Source of the DNA: Ectobius pallidus
Taxonomy: Eukaryota; Arthropoda; Insecta; Blattodea; Ectobiidae
DNA: 64,000 nucleotides
Assembly: GCA_964059195.1 (NCBI GenBank)
Contig: CAXKWD010000003.1
Location: forward strand, 193,278,174-193,342,173
Reading direction: 5' to 3'
This document shows, piece by piece, positions 11,371 through 22,523 of the stretch. The position numbers and the translations under genes were made by a program. Under the pieces are notes generated by a model that saw nothing but the letters and a program-made list of their open reading frames with translations, made no database searches and had not been told where the DNA came from. Position 1 is the first letter of the stretch, and each line of letters starts with the position of its first letter.

Positions 11371-12555
11371 TAGAGATAGGAATTTTTCGGTGTTTTCAAA
11401 CCGAAGAAAGCGGTACTTTGAAATGTGAAATTCGGTGGGTTCAATTGAACTTTTCGGTACTTTCGAAACTATAGCAGATTCACGGGAAAGCATACTTTTT
11501 ATGTGCTCAATGGAATAAAATTCATCTTTCTGAAATTGGAAAGCCCTATCTTTTGTGTTTAGTTTGTTATTTAGCATCTTGAGGCCTTATTAATTTACTA
11601 TTCGACAATTTTCACAGCAACAATCACGACAATCACGTGAGGTCTTATCATAAAACAAAACCAAAACGATGCCAAACTCTAAAGAGAACTAAATACGTCA
11701 TACTAATACTAATCCTAATAATCAACAGAGCTTGTAAAAATACAATACAAAGTTATTTTTCATACTGAAGGTCGATCGTGACGTCTTGCGGTAAAAGTCC
11801 AAAGTGGTTGTAAAAACACAATATGAAGGTACTAGTATCATATCTATCCGAATATAAGCCGCCCCTGAATTTAAGCCACACCTGCCTTTTTAGCAGTAAA
11901 GTAAAGGGAAAATAATTAAATTAACCCAAAGTGAAAAAATAAATTGCCTCATATTCATAATATTAAAGTAACACATTTCTTAGCCGAAATAGGCCTGAAA
12001 TAAGAAAATAAAGTATCAGCTGACTTAAGTTATGATATTATAATTTTATTTAATTGTAATACCGCAGTCAAAAATGCCTAAAATACGCAAAACATCACTT
12101 GATACACATTTTTACGATGCTTCGATTAAAATCGATAAGTTTTCGATGTTAAATCGATTAATATATCGATTGTCCTGGAGATTCGAGATAATCGATAGAT
12201 GGTGGTGTTTGGAGGAGGGGAACCAGCTACGATGGATCAACCGGCTACATTGTGCTCATTTTTACAATTACTGCCTAAAAACACTTGTACGCGATTTTAA
12301 GCCGCAGGCTCATTTTGCTGGGCTTAATCTTGGAAAAAAGTGCGGCTTATATTAAGATAAATACGGTACTTTAGCGTTCAGTAAGTTTTCAATAATTTTC
12401 GTTTTCGGCCTCTTTGTTGTAAAAAAGTAAAAATTTGTGCCAAAATCGCATTTTAAAGTATTAATTCATGCCAAAATCGCATTTTAAAGTAAAAATTCGT
12501 GCCAAAATCGCGCCAAAATCGTTAAATTCGCGATCACGAAAAATTCCCATCCCTA
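11371..12555. mobile_element. Composite hAT-type MITE, copy 1
   Basis: The termini TAGAGATAGGAATTTTTCGG and, reverse-complemented, TAGGGATGGGAATTTTTCG are flanked by the 8 bp duplication CATATACA (11363-11370 and 12556-12563). The interior contains a nested pogo-like segment from about 11842 to 12366, repeated ATCGAT words near 12120-12200, and tandem GCCAAAATCGCATTTTAAAG repeats near 12440-12510. A second copy with the same interior and its own TSD is at 47321-48667, so the composite has moved as a unit. No transposase is encoded. Confidence 0.88.
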
Positions 12556-12644
12556 CATATACATTATTTTATAAGCTACAAAACAAGATATATCAGGGTA
12601 CATAAAAAAACTAAAAATATAGGGAAAAACAGTTGCATTTAATA

Positions 12645-13952
12645 CCATATTTACTCGAATATAACACACACCTTTTTTGTCCATTTGTAGCTTTCAAAAC
12701 TGAGGTGCACGTTAAATTTGAGGTCGCATTAAATTCGAGTACAAATCCGTTTCGTAGGTTGGCAGTACCGGTAACTTTTATCTGCGTAACAATGCATTGC
12801 TGTAATTCTCGACTTCATTAATTTTGTCATTGGCCTATTATTAGCATTACATAGAGCGTTTAAAAATACTAGTTAATAGTCACGAAATGGAGGGCAAGAA
12901 GAGAAGAATATCTTAAGGGGCTGTCACACTGGATCGATCGAGGGAAAGCGTCCGACTGACTGGTATAATGAACCTATAGACAGCAGTGGTACCAGTCACA
13001 TAGCATCGATCGCCAGCGATCAACAACGAGGGTGAGAGATCATCTGGTCTGTGAAATCAAACCTGTCCGTTTTTCAATCGCCAGTCGATGGCAAACTTCG
13101 TACCCACCTGAATTTCAGAATTGATGCTGGAAGATTTAACTTACACAATAATGTCGTTTTAAACTTATATTTGAATGAAATATAATTGCACGAATCATTT
13201 AAGGCATTTAAAACGATATCTTCTTATGTAATTTATTTTTAAAAACACAAAAATTGATCGAGTTGTAAGCACCTAGCGGTGGGCGATCGAACTATAACAA
13301 ACAACAAACCTCTTCGCTCGGCCGACTGATGGAAGCTTGAAGTAAACAGATGTAGCCTGAGATAGTAGGCATAATATTAAACCTTACATCCCAACACGTG
13401 TAGTATGATAATGTGCAGGAAATAGGCATTCGTATTCCTAATAAGGTAATATACTTTACCTCTAATATACAGTGATGAGTAGACCTAGTAAAATCATATA
13501 GGTACATAACCTATAATATTTCCGTTGATCGATGACGCTCGATGCAGTGTGACAAGGAACAGAAATTTAGTCGAGAGCGCTTGATGGCAGTCGGTTGGTC
13601 TTGATCGATCGAAGCTCAGTGTGACAGGCCACTTACGATGCTGCTCTTAGCTCTTAATATTATGTGTAAAATTAAAAAAAATTGAGGATTCCAGTGATGA
13701 ACACATCAGTGAATAATGTGTCATTGAATACTTGTAGGCCTAAAACTGGCAGTTAAATTTAATGGTAATTTCAAATGTTTACATGGTGGTTCATTATTCC
13801 CTTAAAACTATGACAAAATTCCAAATAAAATACCTTTCCTACCATTGTTGCACATTACATTCGCCATCAAACTCTTTTTTTTTTATTATTTCAAGTTTCA
13901 AAATCAGGGTGCGCATTAAATTCGAGGGCGCATTATATTTGAGTAAATACAG
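12645..13952. mobile_element. TA-flanked pogo-like MITE, copy 2, with nested insertion
   Basis: The left end is CCATATTTACTCGAATATAA and the right end reverse-complements to CTGTATTTACTCAAATATAA, flanked by TA at 12643-12644 and 13953-13954. Sub-terminal sequences near 12690 (CTGAGGTGCACGTTAAATT) and 13910 (GGGTGCGCATTAAATTCGAG) are inverted relatives. A separate TIR element at 12916-13632 sits in its middle. Confidence 0.75.
12916..13632. mobile_element. PIF/Harbinger-type MITE, 3 bp TSD
   Basis: The termini are AGGGGCTGTCACACTGGATC and, reverse-complemented, GTGGCCTGTCACACTGAGCT, followed inward by GATCGATC on both sides. TTA is present at 12913-12915 and 13633-13635. A 3 bp TTA/TAA duplication fits PIF/Harbinger. 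It is non-autonomous, and a 71-codon minus-strand frame inside has no recognisable domain. It is nested in the pogo-like element 12645-13952. Confidence 0.7.
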
Positions 13953-13954
13953 TA

Positions 13955-14880
13955 GTTAGTAGGGCTAAGATGGTTATTTATAATCTAACAAGATTTTTAA
14001 TTGTTAATGAAAAAATATTGTCGTGGAGAGCTGTAGGAAGTTGGAATGTTTTTCTGAATTTCTCGAAATCCTTAGTAATTAATCCTCTAGTTCCAATGAG
14101 TAGGCCTAGAGTTTTGATTTTCTTCAAGTTGTAGCAGCATATAATATTTGTGATAAGATTTTATTTTAGCCATGACCATGTAATGTTTAATCACTTAAAA
14201 GTGATTGAGGTTGTACACAAGGGCCCATACTCCAAAACTATGTTTTACAAAAAAAGAATTTGAATTTTTGGACATAACACACAGTATATACTGTTTGACC
14301 TATCTGCTAATTGGAAAATATTTTAAGAGAAGCAAACAGGCTAAAGACATCACAAGATGTATTAAATTCATCATCCAAATTCCTGAGTGCATTCACTTGA
14401 AAGTTGTTTGCTCTCACTAAAAGGAACAGTTTCCCAGGAGGAACGGATTAAATCAAGTCCTCTGTGTTTCTTACTGGTATATATCATGCTGTTAGGTATG
14501 CCTGTGGGTGTCTTAACTGAACGCCAATATCTTCCAGGAAATTAGAGGACAGGCCATTCAAAGGTGCCATCTGTAGAGGATATAATAGGTTTGTTCTCAA
14601 GGCAAACCCATGACTGCTTGAGAATTTGCTGTACTGTGCATGTCCAATCTATAACTTATCCGCGAATTTGCACTTTGGGAATGGTTAGAAAAATTGGGAA
14701 TCGATAGTTTCTGTGTTTAATCGATATGAGATATCATTCGATATTTACAAATACTGTAAACAAGTTTAAGAAATAAATTTATAGGTTTTTAGAATCAACA
14801 CTGTTATATGCAGGAATCACAGTGAAGTGATCACATACTACAAAAAACTAAAATGATGCACTCAACTTCACTATTTTAAG
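13955..14880. other. XPO7 intron, nothing recognised
   Basis: Unique-looking intron sequence with no supported gene, TIR or tandem repeat. A 71-codon open frame at 14205 shows no domain and has typical non-coding composition. Confidence 0.5.
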
Positions 14881-14889
14881 TGTACATAC

Positions 14890-15270
14890 ATTTTAAGTGT
14901 TTTGCAAGCATCTAGCTTGCATCCTCAGATGAGGTCCACTGCCAGGTCCGTTGATTGGTCCCTAGATATCACTGTTGGCTAGATCATTTTGGAGATAAGG
15001 TCATTGTCCTTTGGGATGTCGAAATTTACTAAATTATTTTTGTTCCTCTGTATGAAGATTTTCTCCCATATTGTCAAATCAACTGGTTTGTTCACTGTTT
15101 TCAATAATTCCATGTCATCCTCGAATTCATATTCTGTGGACCAATAATGATGGGCTACTACCGATTTTTCTGCTTGTTTGTGTCTGATGTTTCTTATATG
15201 TCCCTTGTGCCTAATTTCAAATTTCTTTTTGTCTTTCCAATGTAACATTTGTCGCAATCTTTCTACACAA
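14890..15270 (-). pseudogene. Penelope-like element 3' fragment, GIY-YIG C-terminal half
   Basis: Minus-strand translation gives IRHKGHIRNIRHKQAEKSVV, then AHHYWSTEYEFEDDMELLK and LTIWEKIFIQRNKNNLVNFD ending KDNDLISKMI. This is the characteristic C-terminal part of the GIY-YIG endonuclease of Penelope-like retroelements, which pair a telomerase-related reverse transcriptase with this nuclease. The GIY-YIG motif itself and the RT are missing. The upstream side is interrupted by a SINE at about 15277. Confidence 0.85.
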
Positions 15271-15276
15271 CCATCT

Positions 15277-15477
15277 ACTGCAGAATGAATGAATGATGAT
15301 AATTTTGTCGCAAGCGATCCCTGGTGATCCCTTAAGAGGATATTTGCAGCAGATTTGTTTCCGGGGTGCATTACAAACACCCAGACCTGAACCCAGGCCA
15401 ACCCGGCCGGGAATCAAACCCTGACTGCTAGGGTGCAAGGCAGCCGTGCTACCAACTCACCCATGGTGGCGGACATC
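15277..15477 (-). mobile_element. tRNA-derived SINE fragment inside Penelope element
   Basis: On the minus strand the head reads CACCATGGGTGAGTTGGTAG (A-box-like) and GGTTTGATTCCCGG (B-box-like) at tRNA spacing, followed by a body containing GGGTGTTTGTAATGCACCCC. These RNA polymerase III promoter elements indicate a tRNA-derived SINE. The two open frames across it on this strand are not coding. Its head differs from the SINE family at 18885 and 35204. TSDs were not resolved. Confidence 0.65.
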
Positions 15478-15714
15478 CTAAAAAGTAAAATACTGTGTTA
15501 TTAATTGACAGTCGAATATATTTTGTGTTTTAACAAGAACCAATCACAACTTGTGTATCTGTGCTTTGTTGTTTAAAAAATTGAATTTAAGTAGGCCATC
15601 AAATCTTACGCCTTCAGATATTATTAAAACATTTATTCATTTTTTAAATCTTATAACGTAAAACATTGGGGTGCATCCATTATGTGAGAAATATGGTTAC
15701 AAATTAGAATGTAT
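15478..15714. other. Intron spacer without recognised feature
   Basis: Short AT-rich spacer between the SINE and the Penelope-like element starting near 15715. Nothing is supported here. Confidence 0.4.
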
Positions 15715-16690
15715 GTTTCGATGGGTTCCCATCATCAGCTGAGATCTACTGACAGGTTTGCTTCTCTGCCTACCAGTTTGTCCTCCAGGTTGCATGAATT
15801 TGAAAATGAGGTTATTATCCTTAGAGATGTTAAAATTTATAAGACTATCTTTGTTTTTTAGATGTAGACCCTTACTTTTTCCTGAACAGCTAAATCAACT
15901 GATTTTCTGAACACATTTCAGTAATTTTACCTTACTATTGGGATTATGACCTGTAGTTAAATGATTGGCCACTGCAGATTTTCTATTTGTTGATAATTTA
16001 ACCCTTTCAGTGATACAGCCTTATTTATGTGTCAGCGCACATCACTGCTGGCTGTGCTATTGATGCATGTATAAGACGCACCACTTTGCTTGCCAGTAGA
16101 GAATAGAAATTTTCTATGAAAGTGATTCAAAGAAAATCAGCATATAGTGTAATCCATCGTCTAAATCCTGACACCATAATTCCCTGTTCTGTGCTTTGGG
16201 TTGTCATCTGTAGCTAAATATTTCAGGTGATGTATTGCACCATGCATTGAAATGCGTAAAACCATGCTGTGTTGTGACGACATGCAGGCAATCCCGGGGT
16301 TGCGTAAATCAGTCTACTTCAAGAAATACGTGCTGTGTTCTTGTTTCAGAGAAATTGATAAATTATTTGCAGTTGTTGGTCCATTTATGATTACAAAAGA
16401 AATTTGCAAATCAATTCAGTACCACCAGTTTGCACAGTAAATAATATATTAGCAGTTAAGGGTTAATGTTTCTCATGTGCTCTTTGTACCATGGATTACA
16501 ATTTCTCTTTGCATTGCTAATGTATGCTTTATCACAGGTATTAGAGTCAGTTTCATAAATGCCTGAATTTTTTCTTGGTGGAATTTTGTCTTTCTTGTCT
16601 GATCTTAGTAGAATTTTTATAGTGTACTTTTTGATAGGTGCCAATGTGGTGTTCCATTCTTTGAATTAAAAAAAAAAAAAATTATGATGC
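15715..16690 (-). pseudogene. Penelope-like element GIY-YIG region, split by a MITE
   Basis: Minus-strand pieces read SGIYETDSNTCDKAYI, then YKEHMRNI, and after removing the 461 bp MITE at 16002-16462 continue as NRKSAVANHLTTGHN, KLLKCVQK and FNISKDNNLIFKFMQPGGQ. This is the GIY-YIG endonuclease of a Penelope-like element with stops and frameshifts. Near its 3' end (15715-15741) lies a CTGATGATGGG...GAAAC string also present at other Penelope 3' ends in this window. It continues upstream into RT sequence at 17440-18115 after a non-homologous interval. Confidence 0.85.
16002..16462. mobile_element. piggyBac-type MITE with TTAA duplication
   Basis: The element begins CCCTTTCAGTGATACAGCC and ends GCAGTTAAGGG, so the termini are CCCTTTCAGTG and CCCTTAACTGC. 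TTAA is present on both sides (15998-16001 and 16463-16466). Excising it joins the two halves of the Penelope-like GIY-YIG domain, independently confirming the boundaries. No transposase is encoded. A 62-codon frame at 16252 has no domain. Confidence 0.88.
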
Positions 16691-17439
16691 ATTGAAGAAT
16701 GAAAAGTGAATTTCTTAGAAGCCATTTCATCTTTAGGATTGCTTAAGGTGGTATTCTCTTTTACATACTTTCGGTTTTCAAATTTCTTGATTTTCTTGAC
16801 CATATATTCAGTAAATCCATTAATGTGTGTTGTTTCTAAAGATATTCCAGTTTATATTCTTGATATAGTTGTTTCTAAAGATATTCCAATTTATGTTCTT
16901 TACTGTTCTTAACTAATCCAGAAGTAAGTCAGTTTATTAAGTGCCAGAATAGTACTTTCTGAGATTGTGTGGTGGATGGACATCTATCTGTGTGCACGAT
17001 AACTCAAATACGCTTTATCGAATTTTCATGAAACTTGGTTTACGCTAACGTCCATTGGAAGAAGCCTGTTGATTTTGGACCAAATCAGTTGACTGGTACA
17101 GGAGTAATGCCCAATTTAGTGCATATCTTGTTCTAATACATTAGACTGAATTTATCAAATGCAAATCAGTTCTCATGGCAACATATTATTTTACAGTATT
17201 CATTTACGGCTTTGGAAGTTGCATACAGTTAGCTTTGACAAATAACACTACCCACATATTCCTTCACATTTGCTTATCAAACTTTAGACCTTTATTCTTC
17301 CGTAAATCCAGCATAATGAATCGATCTGGAGCTTAACTCGGAAATTTATTACAAATAACTTATTTTCTGCATATAATAAATGCAATTATCACTGATTAAA
17401 CAAAAGCATTCTGGCATTTCATTACATCAATTTACCTGA
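16691..17439. other. Unassigned repeat-like interval within Penelope element
   Basis: The A13 run near 16668-16680 is followed by sequence I cannot assign. The part near 16965-17110 (CATCTATCTGTGTGCACGAT then ACTCAAATACGCTTTATCG) resembles the decayed 5' region of a multicopy insect repeat, but no domain is seen. A direct repeat GTTTCTAAAGATATTCCA lies near 16830 and 16870. Confidence 0.35.
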
Positions 17440-18115
17440 TGTTATTATTGCTAGCTTGTGAGGAGTTGGATTATAGCTGTACTGCTTGATGTAATTGTCT
17501 GTGTGTGTGTTTTTCCTGTAAATTCCAAATACTAATTTCATGCTAATTCTGATGATCTTGATATCTTAGAAAAGGTGACATGTTGTTTCACCTGACCTCT
17601 GCCGTGAATATTGTTCTGAAGGTTAAGTAATTTGACAGCATCTTCCATCAATTTCTTATTCACTATGATGAATATGTTGTCCGCATATCTATTCCACAGT
17701 CTGACAATCTGAGGAATACTTCGTGTGATGTATGTTTTCATAAAACTCATGTATAAGTTTGTCAAGAACAGGGAGAATGGATTTCCCATTGTTCATTTTG
17801 TTCATAGAATTCCCCTTGGATTGTAAATAAATTTTGATCTGTGCATAACCTTGTTAGTTCAAAATATTCTTTTACTATTTCTTTTTCTAGGTTTATGATG
17901 TAACCCACTTCTCTAATGAGGTTAATAATTTACCTTTAGAAATACTAGGAAACAAAGGAATGGCGTGAAAGGAAACCAGTTGTTATTGTCATCTACTTCC
18001 AAGTCTTTGATTCTATCCATTAATTCCATGGTATTTTCGATACTTAGGCTCTTGAATTGTGTCAAACTCTGAAATCTGTTGACTAACCATTTGGATAAAT
18101 TGTAAACGGGGAATT
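17440..18115 (-). pseudogene. Penelope-like element reverse transcriptase fragment
   Basis: The minus strand encodes LVNRFQSLTQFKSLSIENT and MELMDRIKDLEVDD, then MGNPFSLFLTNLYMSF, RYADNIFIIVNKKLMEDAV and a C-terminal piece near 17440-17540. MGNPxSxFLxxLYM and the RYxDxxF box are the Penelope-type RT signatures; here the usual RYVDD reads RYADN, so one catalytic position is altered. Frameshifts between pieces show it is a pseudogene. It is the upstream part of the copy whose GIY-YIG region lies at 15715-16690. Confidence 0.8.
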
Positions 18116-18119
18116 TATA

Positions 18120-18345
18120 CAGTGTGTTTCACATATGAGTTGGCCAATCATGCGGGTTTCTGTATCACGGCAGCCACAGCTCTAACTCCCAAGCAATCAG
18201 ATGAAATATCTTTGCAAATAAAGTACTAATGGTGTAATGATTCAGGTTCTCACAATTACGGTTAAAATTACAAAGAAAATAACTACGTACCTCATCATAA
18301 GAGATGTAGGAAATCTCCTCCTCTTGCATCCAAACAACATCTGTG
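18120..18345. mobile_element. TA-flanked fold-back MITE, copy 2, truncated
   Basis: It starts CAGTGTGTTTCACATATGAG after TA (18118-18119) and continues GTTGGCCAATCATGCGGGTT, matching the left half of the MITEs at 7268 and 43146. Homology stops near 18345 after CTCTTGCATCCA. The right half and second TIR are missing, so this is a truncated copy. Confidence 0.75.
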
Positions 18346-18884
18346 TGGCATGATTATAGAATGTCAACACTGATACAAATGCACAAGTGAAAAGCAGCAC
18401 ATGGCATGCTGATAGCAGCATTGCCACATATGATGTGGCCAGGTTAGGAGTAGAGAAGGTTTTAATTTTAGCTGTGTCCATCTACTTAAAATAGGCAGTG
18501 TTTAAGTACAATGCTTCCTGTTACTGTAACAACATATTAGGACAGTTCCATAGTTACATACATGTATATCTTCCTGTGTACTAAATAAAATCATATTAGA
18601 GAAATTCAGATGGAGTGTAGCTGATGATGGGGATAATGACGATTGAAACATGTTCAGTTCAGTTTTTAATTTAAATGAAGGTGAGTGCATAAAAACCATC
18701 TCATTATTTTTCACGATGATAATAATGATTATAAGAAAAGTTCAGTGCAAGCTGTAATCAGATAAACTGCAGTCCATTCACTTGCGAATTGAAATGTACA
18801 GAACAGGCATATTTGAATGGTACAGAGTTTGTGCACAGCATTTATTAACTAACACTAAACTCTTTGGCGCTACATCCCTGAAGG
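18346..18884. other. XPO7 intron, nothing recognised
   Basis: No supported ORF, TIR or tandem repeat. Two short minus-strand open frames here lack domains. Confidence 0.45.
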
Positions 18885-19062
18885 GACTAGGTCGGAGCTG
18901 CTACTTCTGTATCAAGTAGCTTCTCAGTTTGTATTAAAAGGCTGAGGTCACCCCATACCAGACCTTCCTACCTCAGAAAAATCCTAGGAGGTACTGGGGA
19001 TCGAACCCAGGCCTCAGATTCGTAGCCAGCAATGCTAACCACGAGATCACACAGGCGGTTTA
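18885..19062 (-). mobile_element. tRNA-derived SINE, copy A
   Basis: The minus strand begins CCGCCTGTGTGATCTCGTGG and TTAGCATTGCTGGCTACG (A-box region), followed by GGGTTCGATCCCCAGTACC (B box). The body has TTTTTCTGAGGTAGGAAGGT and CTGAGAAGCTACTTGATAC, and the end is CCTTCAGGGATGTAGC. It shares head, body and end with the plus-strand copy at 35204-35527 and is a shorter, internally deleted version. Confidence 0.8.
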
Positions 19063-19403
19063 TACAGTAACTATTTACAATCTATAATGATAGGAATCTT
19101 CAAAATTTACATCAGTAATTGTTTTACCATATTTACTCACATAATGAGTGGGGCATAGTGGATGCCCCCTGGATAATGGATGTACCCCAATTTTTCACCT
19201 TAAAAAATAAAAAATAAAATTCTCCATGTAAAGTTATATCTAATTTTTTACAAAAAAAATTGTTAATAATATCTGCAAGTCGTGAGATTTGATGGCCACA
19301 CCATTTTGTAAAATGAAGTAAGTACATTTAAATGAATTTTGAACTGATAATATAATGAAGAGCGTCAAGCACCATACTACTAAAATATTTTAAACCATAA
19401 TCC

Positions 19404-22400
19404 ATGTTAAGAACGGTTCATTTCATGAATTCTGATTCTGAGGTGCCTTCTACATCCACGAATTCTGATGTAACTAGCCGGTCTGTGAAGTGTCAATTGT
19501 GTGGAAAGTCTTTTACCTCTCGGGGTATTAATATTCACATAGCTAGGAGTCATGGATCTTCTCAAGAATCCATCGGTAATGAAACCTTATCAGAAATCTC
19601 ACTAGTAAATAGTGAAGTTGAGGAACCTGTCATTCAAGATGACATACATTCTGCTGGTAATAGTTATAGTTGTTCAGAATGTGGGCTATGTTTTAAAACA
19701 GAAAGAGGTCTTATTATTCATCAGTCTAAAAGACATGCATATTCGTCTAATAGGAAAAAAATTGACAACATTTTAAATAGAAAGACGAATGAAGCAGCAT
19801 TGTACACTTCCAAACAATCTCAGAATGCCCATAGTAGTCAAAATGCAGAATTAGGAAAAGACGTTAATAATTGGCTCCACGTCTTTGAAAATTTGCTACT
19901 GAATATTGATACGTTTGATAGTTCGGTATTTGATGCTGCAATAAAAGACTTTTTAGACTTTTTGCATGAAGCCAACTCAAAACTTCCAGGACCTCAACAT
20001 CCTGCAATTCGATTTTACCAAATGAGAAAGAAAAACAAACATACTGGCGAGGAAATCAATCACAAAAGTTCTTCAAATCCGCAACGTTCCTCTACGGCTA
20101 GACGTAAAAGAAATCAAGGACGTTATGCTTATGAACTTGCCCAATTTCAATATCAGAACAGACGAAAAGCATTAGTTAGAAAAATTATGGATGCTGATAA
20201 GCCGAAGCAATGCCCAATTGCAATAGACGCAATAGAAGAGAATTTTGGTAATGAATTTGGTTCTCCTAATAATGGGACTAGAGAGATGCATTTATCAGCC
20301 GACTTAAATAATGACCTTCGAGAAGTCTCTATTGCTTCTGTAAAACAAGCGATTAAAGGAATGTCAGTGGATACTTCCCCTGGGCCTGATCGTATACTAA
20401 TGAGAACAGTAAAGGAACTAGGGATTTCTGCTATTATTGCAGTTATCATTAATATCATGCTCTCTACATCGTATGTACCTGAAAAACTTAGAGAGGGAAA
20501 GACAATATTGATTTACAAGGGTAAAGGAAATACAAATGATATGTCTTCCTGGAGACCTATAACTATATACTCAGTGATAAGACGCATCATTGAACGCGTG
20601 CTAGATAAGGAATTAAAACATCAGATTGAACTTAATCACAATCAGCGGGGTTTTATGGCAAATGTAGCAGGTTGCCACATAAATTCACGCATCATAAATA
20701 ATTGTTTGAAAGATGCCAAGATGAAACAGAAGGACTGTGTGGTTGCATTTTTGGATGTCTCACGCGCCTTTGACAGAGTTGGTCATGCACATATTGAGAA
20801 CTCCCTTACTGCTCAAGGCATTTCATCTGATCTTCAAGGATTAATTCTCTCCTTATTGATAAATAACACAGTCCAAATTGAAGTTGGTAATCGTCGAACT
20901 AAGAAAATACCTATAAGATGCGGGGTTCCTCAAGGTGGACCACTTTCGCCAACATTATTCAACATTGCCATTAATTTCCTTTACACTGAAGTCTGTGATC
21001 CAGGTTTCGCAAGTAAACATGGGTATTGTTTTGATGATACTATCGAACCACTTTGTCTCACGGGTTTCGCTGACGATCAAGCTGTAACAGCATGTAATAT
21101 TGAATCAGCAGTCCGAGTAATTGATGTCACACGAAGTCTATTACAATCTATAGGCTTAGAAATTCATCCTGGTAAAAGCACTGCAATTGTACTCAAACGA
21201 GGAGAACTTACACAGTCTGAGTTGCAGTTGTTTTCAGGTGAAGTGATTACATCTATAAATAAATCAGAAACCATAAAGTATCTTGGATGCACTTTTAATG
21301 ATGAACTGTTATTCAATAAGGATTCATTAAAACACTTTAACCAAAACCTAGAGAAGTTGGCTAAGTCTCCTTTACTTCAGCCCAATCAGAAACTGAATGT
21401 AATAAATCAGTACATATTCCCCTCACTGATTTATCCTTTACAGACAGCGCCCTTGCTTAACATTCCCTTATACATTCTTGATGGGCTTGACGTAATCATC
21501 AGACGGACTACTAAAGACATAATGTGTCTTCCTGACAGAACGACAAGTGCGATGTTGTATGCTCCACGCAAGTTGAGAGGCCTTGGCTTGATTAAATGTC
21601 AATGGGAAGCCCCTTTACAACATATTTCTATAGCTAATAAACTATCAAACTGTGACGATCCACATTTTACAAGGTGTTTCAATTTTGATGAAGAACTTCA
21701 AACAAGCCTTACTCGCCTGAAAATAACAAATAATTTTGAAGCATTTCGAAAACCAAAAATGCTTCGTAAACATCTTAGGCAAATGTCCTTTGAAGAATGG
21801 TCTTCTATGCCATGGCAAGGAGTTGGAGTAGTTCACTTTTCTGAATTTCCACCAGCAAATAACTTCATGACTACTAGATTAAGTTTAACTTCTTCTGAGT
21901 GGACATCTTTGTTGAAATTGAATGTAAATTATGCAAATCTCAGAGGCGTCCCAGGAAATAATGGAGGATTGGATGGTACAACCCTTTGCAGAAGATGCGT
22001 TAAGGAGACTGAAACACCGAGTCATGTACTCGGGTCCTGTCCATTCAACTCTCTACTTATTACCCGTAGACATCATAAGATCAAACATATCCTCACTGAT
22101 TTGTTGCATGATAAGACCTTTGACTGTTTCGAAGAAGTTCATGCTATTGATGAAGCGGGATCCAGTCGATTTGCAGATATAGTGGCATTCAAAAAACAAG
22201 ATAAAAAGGCCTACATCCTGGACCCCACTGTGCGGTACGAAAATAATGATATAGACCATGCTAAACAAGTTGATCAGGAGAAGAAAGCAATTTACAACAG
22301 CTGCATACCATTCTTTCAGCAAAAGTATACATCTAGATATGGAAACCGCAATTACATCGTGCAAGGACTTCTATTTGGAGCACGGGGTACAGTCTATCAG

Positions 22401-22523
22401 TTTGTAGCTGACTTCCTAAAACAACTTGGAATTGATAAGCGCCACCTGATAACTATCTCAGAAACTATAATATCCGACTCTGTTGGAATAATACATCATC
22501 ATATTTATGGGAACATGCATTGA
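19404..22523 (+). CDS. R2-type non-LTR retrotransposon polyprotein, intact ORF
   Basis: A single uninterrupted 1,039-codon ORF. Residues about 30-50 and 89-110 form two C2H2 fingers (CQLCGKSF...HIARSH and CSECGLCF...HQSKRH). The reverse transcriptase core follows, with SPGPDRI, AFLDVSRAFDRV, CGVPQGGPLSPTLFNI and the catalytic GFADDQAV. The C-terminus has a CRRCV...TPSHVLGSCPF zinc knuckle and a restriction-like endonuclease segment (RFADIVAF, then ILDPTVRYE). This is the R2/R4-class layout: one ORF, N-terminal fingers, RT, CCHC, RLE. The first methionine could also be at 19425 (MNSDSEV). The element sits in a pogo-like transposon, not in 28S rDNA. The intact frame suggests a recent insertion. 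Confidence 0.93.
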   Translation: MLRTVHFMNSDSEVPSTSTNSDVTSRSVKCQLCGKSFTSRGINIHIARSHGSSQESIGNETLSEISLVNSEVEEPVIQDDIHSAGNSYSCSECGLCFKTERGLIIHQSKRHAYSSNRKKIDNILNRKTNEAALYTSKQSQNAHSSQNAELGKDVNNWLHVFENLLLNIDTFDSSVFDAAIKDFLDFLHEANSKLPGPQHPAIRFYQMRKKNKHTGEEINHKSSSNPQRSSTARRKRNQGRYAYELAQFQYQNRRKALVRKIMDADKPKQCPIAIDAIEENFGNEFGSPNNGTREMHLSADLNNDLREVSIASVKQAIKGMSVDTSPGPDRILMRTVKELGISAIIAVIINIMLSTSYVPEKLREGKTILIYKGKGNTNDMSSWRPITIYSVIRRIIERVLDKELKHQIELNHNQRGFMANVAGCHINSRIINNCLKDAKMKQKDCVVAFLDVSRAFDRVGHAHIENSLTAQGISSDLQGLILSLLINNTVQIEVGNRRTKKIPIRCGVPQGGPLSPTLFNIAINFLYTEVCDPGFASKHGYCFDDTIEPLCLTGFADDQAVTACNIESAVRVIDVTRSLLQSIGLEIHPGKSTAIVLKRGELTQSELQLFSGEVITSINKSETIKYLGCTFNDELLFNKDSLKHFNQNLEKLAKSPLLQPNQKLNVINQYIFPSLIYPLQTAPLLNIPLYILDGLDVIIRRTTKDIMCLPDRTTSAMLYAPRKLRGLGLIKCQWEAPLQHISIANKLSNCDDPHFTRCFNFDEELQTSLTRLKITNNFEAFRKPKMLRKHLRQMSFEEWSSMPWQGVGVVHFSEFPPANNFMTTRLSLTSSEWTSLLKLNVNYANLRGVPGNNGGLDGTTLCRRCVKETETPSHVLGSCPFNSLLITRRHHKIKHILTDLLHDKTFDCFEEVHAIDEAGSSRFADIVAFKKQDKKAYILDPTVRYENNDIDHAKQVDQEKKAIYNSCIPFFQQKYTSRYGNRNYIVQGLLFGARGTVYQFVADFLKQLGIDKRHLITISETIISDSVGIIHHHIYGNMH

